A stretch of DNA of 64,000 nt, from the IMG/VR virus record IMGVR_UViG_3300008110_000025, positions 19,426 through 83,425 of that record; one strand, given 5' to 3'. The translations under genes and the position numbers were made by a program. Shown one piece after another: positions 42,640 through 53,000 of the stretch. Origin of the DNA: a virus. Every line of letters starts with the position of its first letter. Position 1 is the stretch's first letter. The notes under the pieces were generated by a model. That model saw only the letters and a list, made by a program, of their open reading frames with translations, searched no databases and was not told the origin of the DNA.

Positions 42640-45600
42640 ATGACATTTTGCCCAAATAAATCTCTTCCTGAATGGAAGGCATTAGAAGAATCTCAACCAA
42701 CCAAAGCTTATTACCTATGGAATAAGTACAAGGGTGAGGTACCATCTAAGTACTACTTCCCAAAAGAATCTGATAAGAGAGATAGAGCTGTAGCTTACTT
42801 GTCTAAAATGTTTCCTGGTAAAGAAGTAGTATTCTACGACTTTGCTAAAGAGATAGGCAATAAGACTCAGCATGGATATATTGAGAATGGAGCAATTAAT
42901 CTGTGGACATCTGCCCAATCTGGAACTGAGTATCACGAAGCTTACCACTTGCTATTCAGAACAATGTTGTCTGAAGAACAAAGAGACAATCTATATAAAG
43001 ATGCAACCAAACAATTTGGAGCCCCTACTACTGCTGAGATTCAGAAGATTCAACAGGAAGTACAGGGACTATATGATATTGTAATTGGTGAAGAAGAAGC
43101 TAGAAAACTTGTACTCGAGGAGAAGATGGCTGATGGATTCATGGAACACATGAAGACTGAGGAAGAGAGTAGCAAAGGCATGCTGGATAGATTAGCCAAG
43201 TGGTTCAGAGATTTGTTCAGCTGGATAAAAGGAATAGCATCCGATAAGCTAAGTCTCAGAGATGTGTACTCACTTATGGAAACTACCAAGGCCAATGACA
43301 CTTTCCTAGGTAGAGGAGTATTCAGAAACCCACAGGCTATGCAGAGCTCTTATAATCCTAGCATGCTTGTAGAAGGTATACCATCGGCTACTGTAGAGAA
43401 GATGGTACAAGGACTTACTAACATGGCTATTGATGAAATTGAAAGTTGGGATACACCTGATGTAAATAAAATCTTAGGGAGCAAAAAGAATAAAACTAAT
43501 GGTTCAATTGTAAATGGACTCCTATATCAGATTTATGATATCAAAGGGAAAACTACTATAGATAAGACAGACATCCCTAAGATGTACAAGATGTTGGCAT
43601 TAGAAACAAGACACACAAATGCCAAGACAAAGTACAATACTCTTAAAAGACAAGATTCAAAAGCAGCTGAAGCATTTAAACCTGAGGTAGATGGATACCT
43701 TGCAGACCTAGTAGAGTATGCAAAGAAGAATGGAATAGTTATAAAGAAGAAAGTAATTAATCCTGACTCCTCTGATAGAGATAAAGCAATAGCTCAGAGA
43801 CAGATAATTAGACGTAAGCAAGTTATAAATGTAATTACAAACTGGTATGGTAAAACTGATCCAGAGACTGGTAACACACTTGTCCCATCATGGAGACAAA
43901 TGGTACTTAATGGACTAGCTGCTAACCAATACTCTGTAACTAAAGATATAATTACAGTTGATAACAAAGAGGGAGATACAGAGAATGACAAGATTGAGGC
44001 ACAAGATGCAGGTGCAGACGAGAAAGATATTAAAGGAAGAAGCCACTTTGCTGACTCACCGATGAGTAAACTCTCACAAAGGGCAAAAAATCTTCTTAGA
44101 CGTATCCCTATTGTAAATCCAGTAAAAGAGGGAAACAAGATAGTATATAAGAACAAAAAGAATGAGGTATTCACTAATATGAATGAGTACCACACTCTGC
44201 CTTTTATATACAAACAACTATCAGAACTATGGGCCGACACTCTAACTTTTGAGGAGATGGAAGCTAAGCTTATAGAACAGTCTAAACACAGAACAGATAT
44301 TAAGAGTATTAATGCACGTGTTGCAAGTATGTCTGAAGACGATAGGGCTACTCTATATAATGCATTTGCTAATACTAACTCTCAATTTAAGTTGATTCTA
44401 TTTGGAGAGGATAGTAAGATAATCAATGCCAATAGCTCTACTACTGAAAATAGAGTAGCAAAGCAGTGGAGAAATCAGATTGTAGAAGTAGGTGGACAGG
44501 AAGAAGATACAGACATAACTAAACGTGCTGTATACATTAAAACATTTGGGGATGATGAGTCATCTGCTACGTTTAAAATAAAGTCAGAGAAGTTTAAGCT
44601 CATATCAAAGTATTTCCAAAAGAGCTACGAAGCTTCTACTAGAGAATTTAAAGATGATACTGTTGCTGACAGTGCATTCATGAGTGGTCCTGAAGGACAA
44701 ATAAGTGCACCAGTACAAGCATTGGGTTCTCTAGTATGGCATCTAGGCATGAGTTTAGGAAGTAACATTCAAGAGTTTGATACTATCCAGAATTTACAAA
44801 GCTTAGTAGATAAAGGATTTACAGTAATTAAATCTGAGACAGACAAGAGAAAGAAAATAGAAGTTAAAGGAAAAGCTGCCTTTAATCTAATCTTTGAAAG
44901 AGCTAGACTCGTAGAAACATTTAAATCTCTTTCCCCTACTACTACTTTCTCTCGTAGTGGACTAAGTATAGGAGAGATGAATGAGAGACCTATACCTTAT
45001 TATGATGCAGACTTTGCTAAGAAGGGTATGAAGTTCCTTGCCAGCCTAGCCCCATTCTTTACAAGCAGATCAGCTGAAAGCTTTGTGACTGCAGTAAACA
45101 CAGCTACATTCCCATTGAATATGGCTACTCCTATTGCTGAGTTACCTACAATAATTAAAGCAGACTTAGCTAAGAATAAAGAAAGAGCCTTGGAGTTATA
45201 TAAGAAGGATCCTTTCATCTTCCCTCCTGGCATGGAGCCTAGTCACTTATTCAATCACCTGCAAAACAATCAAAAGTTTGCAGAGGAATTTAGTGTAGAT
45301 CCTTTATCAGCTATTAGAGACTATGCAGAAGATGCATTAGAGTATGAAGACTTTAATAGTGTTGATTCTATTCTTTCAAGAATACAAGCTTTTGTAAACA
45401 ATGAAGACGCTACCACCTATGGAGTAACTGTTCCTTCTATGGGGGACAGGGCAATCATGTTGTTTATGATTATGCCTAGATTATCTGGTCATGGAAAAGA
45501 TAGTCTCAATATGACTTATCAGCAAGCATTCATAAAAGGAATACTTCAAGATCTTCTAAGAATAAAAGAAGCTAAGAAGACAATTGGGGACCCTAATGCT

Positions 45601-48600
45601 ACTAAGATACCAGACTACCATACTGGACCGACTACTGGATTAAGCAGTGAGTTCATGCAGTTTGATGGAATAACCAAAGATGGTGAAAGAATAGTAACTG
45701 ATGTATTCATTAGTGAGAAGGGTGGTGGAATGTTTATGTCTGATCTTGCTGAAGATTATATAAATGCTGTTAACAAGGGAATTCCTTTAAACCCACAACT
45801 CAAAGAATTTGCAAATGAGTTGACTAGGATGACCGCAGATCTTACTTTATTCTATCAAGATGCTGCAATTCAAATTGCAAAACTTATTGAAGAGTCTGGT
45901 AGAAAAAAAGACTTAAGTACTAAACAGTTATCAAAATGGGCAGAGGGTACTAAGATTGTAAACTCATCTGATAACTCTAAGTTTGTTCAACTAGCTACCC
46001 CACTTCTTGTAGACTTCCTTATCCATGAGGACGTAGGTAGAAATGAGATTATTAAAATAACTAGGGGTAATAGAGCTATGTTTAAAAGCATAGAAGACTT
46101 TACCAAACGTCAAAGAACACTAGGTACTCCAGGAACTAAGCTTGCAGAGAAAGGTACACTTGGTAAAAAAGAATCACAAAAACTAACATGGCTTGACGAC
46201 CCTATGGGGTATGGGGCTATCTCTCAATATGAAGAGCTAGTATTTGATGATCCTATGGGACAGATTACTTCTGTCATCTCACAGAAGATGGATGAGTGGG
46301 CAGTTAGAACTGCTACACAACTTATACAATCTGGATATACTCCAGAGGAAGCTGCATTCACTGCACAATATATGGCAGGTGAGTTTGAAGAACATGATGG
46401 TTTGACTCTTATCTCTATAGACTGGTTGAGAGAAATAATGGAAGGTCAAGGAGAGTGGAAGGAGTATCATGAGCAAGCTTATAAAAATTATAAGCAAGAT
46501 CCTGAAGGAAGATTTTTATATCCAGCAGGAGTTAAACTGCCTAAAGGAGCAAAGGTTGGACAAGAGATTCCGTTCAGACCATATAAGCCATTTGGTAATG
46601 AAGTTAAACGTATAGGTAACACTGTAGCTTCAGATATCACCAAGACAGCTTACTTCCCAATACTTAAATCATACACTAAAGCCTTCCCAATCATGGACGA
46701 CATGAGGATGAGGATGGAGGCTAACCCACTCGAAGCAAACAATCCTTATGCAGGAATGAAAAAGATACACACAGCTAGTGCTGTATCTGCTAAGAAGGGA
46801 GTTAAGTTAAATATACTTGACATTAAAAACTGGTCACCAAGAGCTGGTGGATTCTTTGCTAATGTGAAGTCTAATAGAAATAGTACATCTGCTTTACGTT
46901 TCCCTCAAAGCATTCCTCCTGCAAAAGAAAAGTCTGAAACAATCTTTGGTAGACAGGTAAAAAAGAATGCTATTGCTAATGTAGTATCATCTGCAACATA
47001 CTTCTACAATGCAGGTCTTAAAGAAGAGACAGCTGTATTCGGGGAAGATATGACAGCACTTTATCATGCTGCTATTGAAGAAAGAATTAAGAGAGACCTT
47101 GAGTCTGTAAACAATCAAATAGGACTAGGTCAATTTAGAAAGGTTGTTGAGAAACTTAAGCTTGAAACATCTACTAATAGCAAAGTAAATATAGATGCTA
47201 TTCAAAATGCTCAGGAGTTTAAAGAGGCTAAGAAGAAGTTGATTAAGAATATCAGATCCTTAATTGAGAGTCAAGCTATAGAAAGAGAGTTAAGTGATAA
47301 CTTTATTAAGGCTCTTGATATAACTATTGATCCTGTTACTGGTATTACAAGGTTCTCTATCCCACTTGACTTCCCTGTATATGGAACAGCTTTCCAAACA
47401 GCATTGCTTAGCATATACAACAACAATGTATTCAAGCAATATGTATCAGGGTATGAGGCTGTACAGACAGCAGCTCTTGGTGGATTCGAGACAAACAACT
47501 CTCTTAACTTCCTGGAGATTGTAAATCATGCTTCTAACAAAACTAGAGGTACAAGACTAGCCCATGCTGAGATCATGGTTAGAGAAGATGTACTTAGAAA
47601 GTTTGGAATCGAACCAGGTGTAGACTTAGATGCTGCCAATATCCCAGAAGAACTAAGAAGAATCATTGGCTATCGTATCCCCAACCAGGATAAGGCATCT
47701 ACTATTATCTTTAAGATTAAAGCTATTCTTCCTGCTGGATATGAGAAGGCAGTTGTAGTACCACCACAGTTAGTTAAGCTTATGGGATCTGACTTTGACG
47801 TTGATAAAATGTTTCTCATGTTCCCAGAGATTGAGAATGGTGAAAAGGTAAAACCTAACTATAATGAGCTTTGGAGAACTAAAGACGTATCTAAGGTTAG
47901 TGATAAGGAGCTGATGAATGTTATTCTAGATACAATAGAAGCTGTATTCTCATCTCCTGAGCATTATCTTGAAACACTTCGACCACTTGATGATGAAGTT
48001 TTAAAAGATATTAGAACTAGCATTGTAAGTTTAAACGAGTCTTTGAAACCTAATAAAGTGTTTACAGGGGGTATGTATGAAACCCAAAGTGCTGTAAGAA
48101 ACTTGCTAGGTAACAAGATGAGAGGACTTTGGGCTAATGCAATGGCTGGTAGAAACGTAGCAGCTGCATCAGATAACTTTAACTTGATGTCAGAGTTTGC
48201 TATTAAGATTCAAGGGGAGTTGATGAATACTAAATTCCTTAAAGCAATCCCAAAAGATGCAGGATATAAGTATGACTCAGGTCTTACTACAGATAGAATT
48301 AGTAGCCGATATGTAACTGCAGCCGTGGATGGAACAAAAGCTCCGTATCACTACATAGTAAATGACAACCCAATCACTTTCCCAGTAGAGTTATTATGGG
48401 TGCATTATCATGGAGATACAGAATTACTACACCACTTCTTGAACCAACCTATTATCAGAGACTTTGTAGACATCATGGCTAATGAGCATAATGATGATCT
48501 ATCTAAAGTTAACGTAGCATATAAAAAGGTTGCTGAGAAATACAATATAACACTGGGCAGTGTAGGATTACCTGATAATTATAAAAAGATCCCTAGTACA

Positions 48601-50061
48601 TATACAATGTCCAGAGAGGCTATCATGACTCTGACTGTTCCATCTGCTAGAGCTCTTCAAAACTTTATGAAGATGTACACTGCAGGTAAGCAACTTAAGG
48701 AAGCATTTAAACTTCTTACCCCAGATACTATGTCTGGTATTAATAGGATTGAAGCAGTTCAATCATATGTAGAAAGAAAGCAGAAGTTTGATAATCCAAA
48801 AGGAGGACTAATAGATAATTCACCAATAGCATTCTATGGTAGAGCTAAAGATCAGAATGTCCTTACACAATTCTATGATGCAGATTCTATTTACGGATTT
48901 GAAAGAGGATATTATAACCTGTTAGTGGAAATGCTAGGAGTAGCTGGAACTGTATTCCCAATGACTACATCAGAATCAGCTATTAAATTTAAGGAAGCTA
49001 TTAAAACAGCTACAGGTAGAGACTCGTTGAGTGTAGAACAGCATAGAGATATCAATGCTGCTATGATGTTCACAGTTCTGACAAGACAAGACTCCCCACT
49101 TAGTGTGTACTTTAATGTACCTTACAGTGAAGACTTATATAAACCAGGTAAAGGAAAGTTTACCCTATGGGCAAGAGTTCAAAATGCTTTACAGAAATAT
49201 GCAAACCTTTCTGGAAATGAGTTCTTATCTAAGCTTAGTGAGGACGATAACAACAAGTCTGTAAAAGGATTTACAACTTTTAACTTTGATGCTACACAAC
49301 AGTATGCACCTGAGGAGAAGTCTAGAATTCAAGAAGACTTGTACAACCTGATGTACAGACCAGAGGCTTATTTAACAAAACCTGGTAAAGGTGCTACAGA
49401 ACAAGCAATACAAAAGTATAAAGGATCTATAGAAGAAATTAAGAAGATAGGCTTTGACCTATGTATGCATACCTTAATCTCTAACGGGTTTAGAAAGTCA
49501 GCATTTAACTATGCTACTATGATCCCGCCACAGTTCTGGCTGCAACCTCTTAAAAGAGAGATGGCAGGATTACCTGATATAAGTGTTGCAGAGTATCTGC
49601 ATAAGCAATCTATGAACATGCAAACAGGTAACTACTTTACTGCTGAAGACTTAGTTAAGTTCTTTAGAATATTTGGTGAGATACGTCCAGGTGGATCTAA
49701 TCTTACAGATAGGCAGACTCTTGGGGATACCGTACCTAAACTTGCTAAAGAGCACTACACCAATGTTGAAAAATATGGTGGATACCCTCCAGCAGTTATG
49801 GTATTCCGAACTCAAAAAGGAGAGTCAGGTGTGTATGTACTAAGCCCAAACTACAAGCAAGGCTCAGATAAAGCTGTATATTTGTCTCTCAACAAGACAG
49901 CTAATAAAAAGAAGCATATTGTAGGGGGAGAATACCTTAATATAAAAGTTGTAGGCAAGGAAACTAGTATAGACAGTATACTTCCATTCTTCAAAGGATT
50001 GTATATAGCTGGTGCTAAAAAAGTAGATCCTGCAGATGTTACTCAAATTTGTATGTTATAA
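42640..50061 (+). CDS. Virion RNA polymerase with N-terminal zincin domain
   Basis: A 2473-residue protein. The catalytic signature is GSDFDVDKMF, with Asp1718, Asp1720 and Asp1722 as metal ligands, preceded by GYRIPNQDKAS and VVPPQLVKLMG, the double-psi-barrel context of two-barrel RNA polymerases. The virion polymerase of crAss-like phage phi14:2 (gp66) uses the same DFDxD motif. The N-terminus carries a zincin motif His99-Glu100-Ala-Tyr-His103 with a likely third ligand at Glu160 or Glu161 (LEEKMADGF), then an amphipathic helix KWFRDLFSWIKGI. Such polymerases are ejected to transcribe early genes. The zincin could process virion or host proteins. It is flanked by the other two giant genes in one operon. 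Confidence 0.88.
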   Translation: MTFCPNKSLPEWKALEESQPTKAYYLWNKYKGEVPSKYYFPKESDKRDRAVAYLSKMFPGKEVVFYDFAKEIGNKTQHGYIENGAINLWTSAQSGTEYHEAYHLLFRTMLSEEQRDNLYKDATKQFGAPTTAEIQKIQQEVQGLYDIVIGEEEARKLVLEEKMADGFMEHMKTEEESSKGMLDRLAKWFRDLFSWIKGIASDKLSLRDVYSLMETTKANDTFLGRGVFRNPQAMQSSYNPSMLVEGIPSATVEKMVQGLTNMAIDEIESWDTPDVNKILGSKKNKTNGSIVNGLLYQIYDIKGKTTIDKTDIPKMYKMLALETRHTNAKTKYNTLKRQDSKAAEAFKPEVDGYLADLVEYAKKNGIVIKKKVINPDSSDRDKAIAQRQIIRRKQVINVITNWYGKTDPETGNTLVPSWRQMVLNGLAANQYSVTKDIITVDNKEGDTENDKIEAQDAGADEKDIKGRSHFADSPMSKLSQRAKNLLRRIPIVNPVKEGNKIVYKNKKNEVFTNMNEYHTLPFIYKQLSELWADTLTFEEMEAKLIEQSKHRTDIKSINARVASMSEDDRATLYNAFANTNSQFKLILFGEDSKIINANSSTTENRVAKQWRNQIVEVGGQEEDTDITKRAVYIKTFGDDESSATFKIKSEKFKLISKYFQKSYEASTREFKDDTVADSAFMSGPEGQISAPVQALGSLVWHLGMSLGSNIQEFDTIQNLQSLVDKGFTVIKSETDKRKKIEVKGKAAFNLIFERARLVETFKSLSPTTTFSRSGLSIGEMNERPIPYYDADFAKKGMKFLASLAPFFTSRSAESFVTAVNTATFPLNMATPIAELPTIIKADLAKNKERALELYKKDPFIFPPGMEPSHLFNHLQNNQKFAEEFSVDPLSAIRDYAEDALEYEDFNSVDSILSRIQAFVNNEDATTYGVTVPSMGDRAIMLFMIMPRLSGHGKDSLNMTYQQAFIKGILQDLLRIKEAKKTIGDPNATKIPDYHTGPTTGLSSEFMQFDGITKDGERIVTDVFISEKGGGMFMSDLAEDYINAVNKGIPLNPQLKEFANELTRMTADLTLFYQDAAIQIAKLIEESGRKKDLSTKQLSKWAEGTKIVNSSDNSKFVQLATPLLVDFLIHEDVGRNEIIKITRGNRAMFKSIEDFTKRQRTLGTPGTKLAEKGTLGKKESQKLTWLDDPMGYGAISQYEELVFDDPMGQITSVISQKMDEWAVRTATQLIQSGYTPEEAAFTAQYMAGEFEEHDGLTLISIDWLREIMEGQGEWKEYHEQAYKNYKQDPEGRFLYPAGVKLPKGAKVGQEIPFRPYKPFGNEVKRIGNTVASDITKTAYFPILKSYTKAFPIMDDMRMRMEANPLEANNPYAGMKKIHTASAVSAKKGVKLNILDIKNWSPRAGGFFANVKSNRNSTSALRFPQSIPPAKEKSETIFGRQVKKNAIANVVSSATYFYNAGLKEETAVFGEDMTALYHAAIEERIKRDLESVNNQIGLGQFRKVVEKLKLETSTNSKVNIDAIQNAQEFKEAKKKLIKNIRSLIESQAIERELSDNFIKALDITIDPVTGITRFSIPLDFPVYGTAFQTALLSIYNNNVFKQYVSGYEAVQTAALGGFETNNSLNFLEIVNHASNKTRGTRLAHAEIMVREDVLRKFGIEPGVDLDAANIPEELRRIIGYRIPNQDKASTIIFKIKAILPAGYEKAVVVPPQLVKLMGSDFDVDKMFLMFPEIENGEKVKPNYNELWRTKDVSKVSDKELMNVILDTIEAVFSSPEHYLETLRPLDDEVLKDIRTSIVSLNESLKPNKVFTGGMYETQSAVRNLLGNKMRGLWANAMAGRNVAAASDNFNLMSEFAIKIQGELMNTKFLKAIPKDAGYKYDSGLTTDRISSRYVTAAVDGTKAPYHYIVNDNPITFPVELLWVHYHGDTELLHHFLNQPIIRDFVDIMANEHNDDLSKVNVAYKKVAEKYNITLGSVGLPDNYKKIPSTYTMSREAIMTLTVPSARALQNFMKMYTAGKQLKEAFKLLTPDTMSGINRIEAVQSYVERKQKFDNPKGGLIDNSPIAFYGRAKDQNVLTQFYDADSIYGFERGYYNLLVEMLGVAGTVFPMTTSESAIKFKEAIKTATGRDSLSVEQHRDINAAMMFTVLTRQDSPLSVYFNVPYSEDLYKPGKGKFTLWARVQNALQKYANLSGNEFLSKLSEDDNNKSVKGFTTFNFDATQQYAPEEKSRIQEDLYNLMYRPEAYLTKPGKGATEQAIQKYKGSIEEIKKIGFDLCMHTLISNGFRKSAFNYATMIPPQFWLQPLKREMAGLPDISVAEYLHKQSMNMQTGNYFTAEDLVKFFRIFGEIRPGGSNLTDRQTLGDTVPKLAKEHYTNVEKYGGYPPAVMVFRTQKGESGVYVLSPNYKQGSDKAVYLSLNKTANKKKHIVGGEYLNIKVVGKETSIDSILPFFKGLYIAGAKKVDPADVTQICML

Positions 50062-50072
50062 AATAAAAATCA

Positions 50073-53000
50073 ATGGCTTGTAAAGTATTTGAAATTGGCA
50101 CCGAAGGAGAACCAGTACCCTCACTGAGATATCAAAATCTATTTGATACTTTAGAAGGTAATGCACCTAATAAAGAAAAAGCTATTAAGTACAGCTTACT
50201 TGATGGGTTTACTGAGCACTTTACTGTTAACAACAGTGGAGATCTTATAGTTAAAGGTGACCTGAAAGATCCTAAGCATATTGTAAATTCAATGAATGTT
50301 ACAATTGCTAGATACTTTAAGCCTAATGGTAACACAGAGAAACTATTAACTGCCAAGAAAATAGGTAACAACAGATATCAAGTTACTATTAATGATAGTT
50401 TCTTTCAGCCTATTGAAACACTTGCTAAACAAGTATATGTTCCCAAGGCTACTACTGAGCAATTAGAGGATGCATTCAAGCAACTAATAGCTCCTAAGAT
50501 TGCTGGTACAGAAGAAGAGTTTACAGAAGATACGTCATTCTTAAAAAGCAAAGAACCGTTCAAGACGGTCCCAAATCTAGCCGATCAAATAAAGCATCTC
50601 ATAGATACTTTTTCTACAGCAGGAATTGTAGTCAAAATAAACTTTGATGATACAATAGATACTAAAGGAAAGGTTAAGCCTAATAGTGATGGTACAGTAA
50701 ACATCACTCTTAACCCTGAACTTATGACTGAGGATACTCATATCCATGAGTTCAGCCATATATTAATTGACTTACTAGGTGAAGATAATTCTTTAGTTAA
50801 AGAAGCATTGAATCTTGTAAAGGGAACAGACCTATACACCCAGGTAGCTGAGGCTTATCCAGAACTATCTGAGCAAGCTATAGCTAAAGAAACACTCATA
50901 ACATCTATGGGTATACTAGGTGCTAAGAGACAGAAAGGAAAATCTGTATTCCAAACTGCAATTAATAAATTCATTAGAGCTATTAAAAGTCTATTTGGAA
51001 TTGAAGATAATGCAGTAGAAACTCTTCTAGATAAGCTATTCAGTAAAAGACTAAATGCTACAGAGTTTAAAGGTACATTGACTGAAGAAGAACAGAATAG
51101 TAAAGTTCTTAATAAAAAGATCTCAGATGTTAAGGACTTGATGCAGCTTACAGCAGAGACACTACAGTCCCAGCTTATGAGACTCGAAGCTCTACCTATT
51201 AAGAATGATGATGTAATCGTACAAATAAAATCTCAGTTAAGCACATTTAAAAAGATTCAAGAGACTAACGAAGATGCAAAAAAGAAAGTAAAGGGTGCAG
51301 TAGCTAAAGCAGAACAGGTAGAAGACTTTATAGGATTTGTAGACTATATGTCAAGAGTCGTAAAGACTAACCAAGAAAGTATTGACTACATCATGAGCTT
51401 CTCGGATGAGTCATTTAAAAACATGTCTGAAGAAGAAAGATGTAGTCTATTGAATACTATGTATCATGTAGGGAATAATATCCAAGACTTCTTTGGGGGT
51501 GGTGAAAATAGTATTGCTAGCAAACTGCAGAGTGCTATTGAAGATAGAAAAACTTCTAGGCTTAATAACAAGCAGCAGATAGCCCTATCTTCTATGGAGG
51601 AAAAGGTAGACGACCTACTTAAACAACTAGGAAGACAGCAGAAGTACTACAGAAATATTGGAACTGTATTAACAGCAGACCTTATCCTAGAGTACAGTAC
51701 CCCAGATATAAACGATCAGATAGATATTCTAATTGATAATATCAAGACTAACAACCGTCTCATTGCTATTAAAAAAGATGAAGAGTACTATAGTCTAAAA
51801 GAAGATCTTAAGGAAAAGAAGATCACTCAAGAGGACTACGAAAAAGCAATGATAGAGCTTAATATAAAGCAACTTAAGAATAAAAGAATTACACGTGAGA
51901 CTCTCATAAATGAACTTAGAGAAGCACAGCTTGATAAGTCTGCTTACTCTTTGTACATGGATCCACTGATCTACTCATCACAAGCATCACTGCAGTTATT
52001 TACTTCTATGGTAAAGAATAAACTTTACCAAGCATCAGCCGATACTAGAGATGTTATAGATGAGCTTGCTCCTGCTTATAAAGAATATGCAGCTTTTAAA
52101 GGATCAGATCTCAACCCTACTAGCTTTAACTCTGATATCTTAGAAACTCAGACTTATTATATACGTGATGAGCAGACAGGAAAAATGAAGCCTATGCAAA
52201 TGCTAAGCTTTGTCCAGCCTTATAACGTAACTAAGTTCCATGAGGATGAGTACGAGATGAGAAAAGGTTTAAAGGCAAAGTATGCTCAACCTGAATATGG
52301 TACCCCAGAATATAGAGACTGGGCTAAAAGTGAGGCAGGTGCTAGATTCTTTACAGAGGTAGCTAATTGGTATAAGAAGAATACAATTGTAACAGAAGAA
52401 GGAGTTAAAGCTGTAGCAGATCTTGATGCTAGGATTAAAGATCTAAATAAAAAGATGGTTGGAGTACAGTCTAATCCTGACCTTACAGCTATATACGAAG
52501 CTCATAAGATGGACCTTCTACAACAGAAGGCTAGAATGTACGATGCCAAGAACGAACAGTACAAGGGAGTAGCAGTTAGACCAAACTCTAACTATGCTAA
52601 TCCTAAGTATGCTGCTCTAATGTCTGACCCTAATTCTCCAGCAGCTAAGTATTATACAGCTCTTCTCAAAGTTTATCATGAACATCAAAAGGTATGTGGT
52701 AAGCAGATCCCACATAAAAATGATTGGGATAAAGTATCTTATGTAGTCCCTTCAGTAGAAGCTCAAGGTTTAGAAAAGTTGCAAGGAGATAACTACAATG
52801 TATTCAAGTCCACAAAAGACTTTGCAAATAGAGAGTTTGCATTCCTTTCAACAGATGATTCATACGGTGCAGTTATCAATGCTAACAAAGAACAACGTAA
52901 CAAGATTGTTCCAGTGCACTACATCAATCCAACTGAAGCTAGATTTGTAAGTCATGATGTTGGGTCTACAGTTGTACTGTATGCTGGTATGGCTAACATG

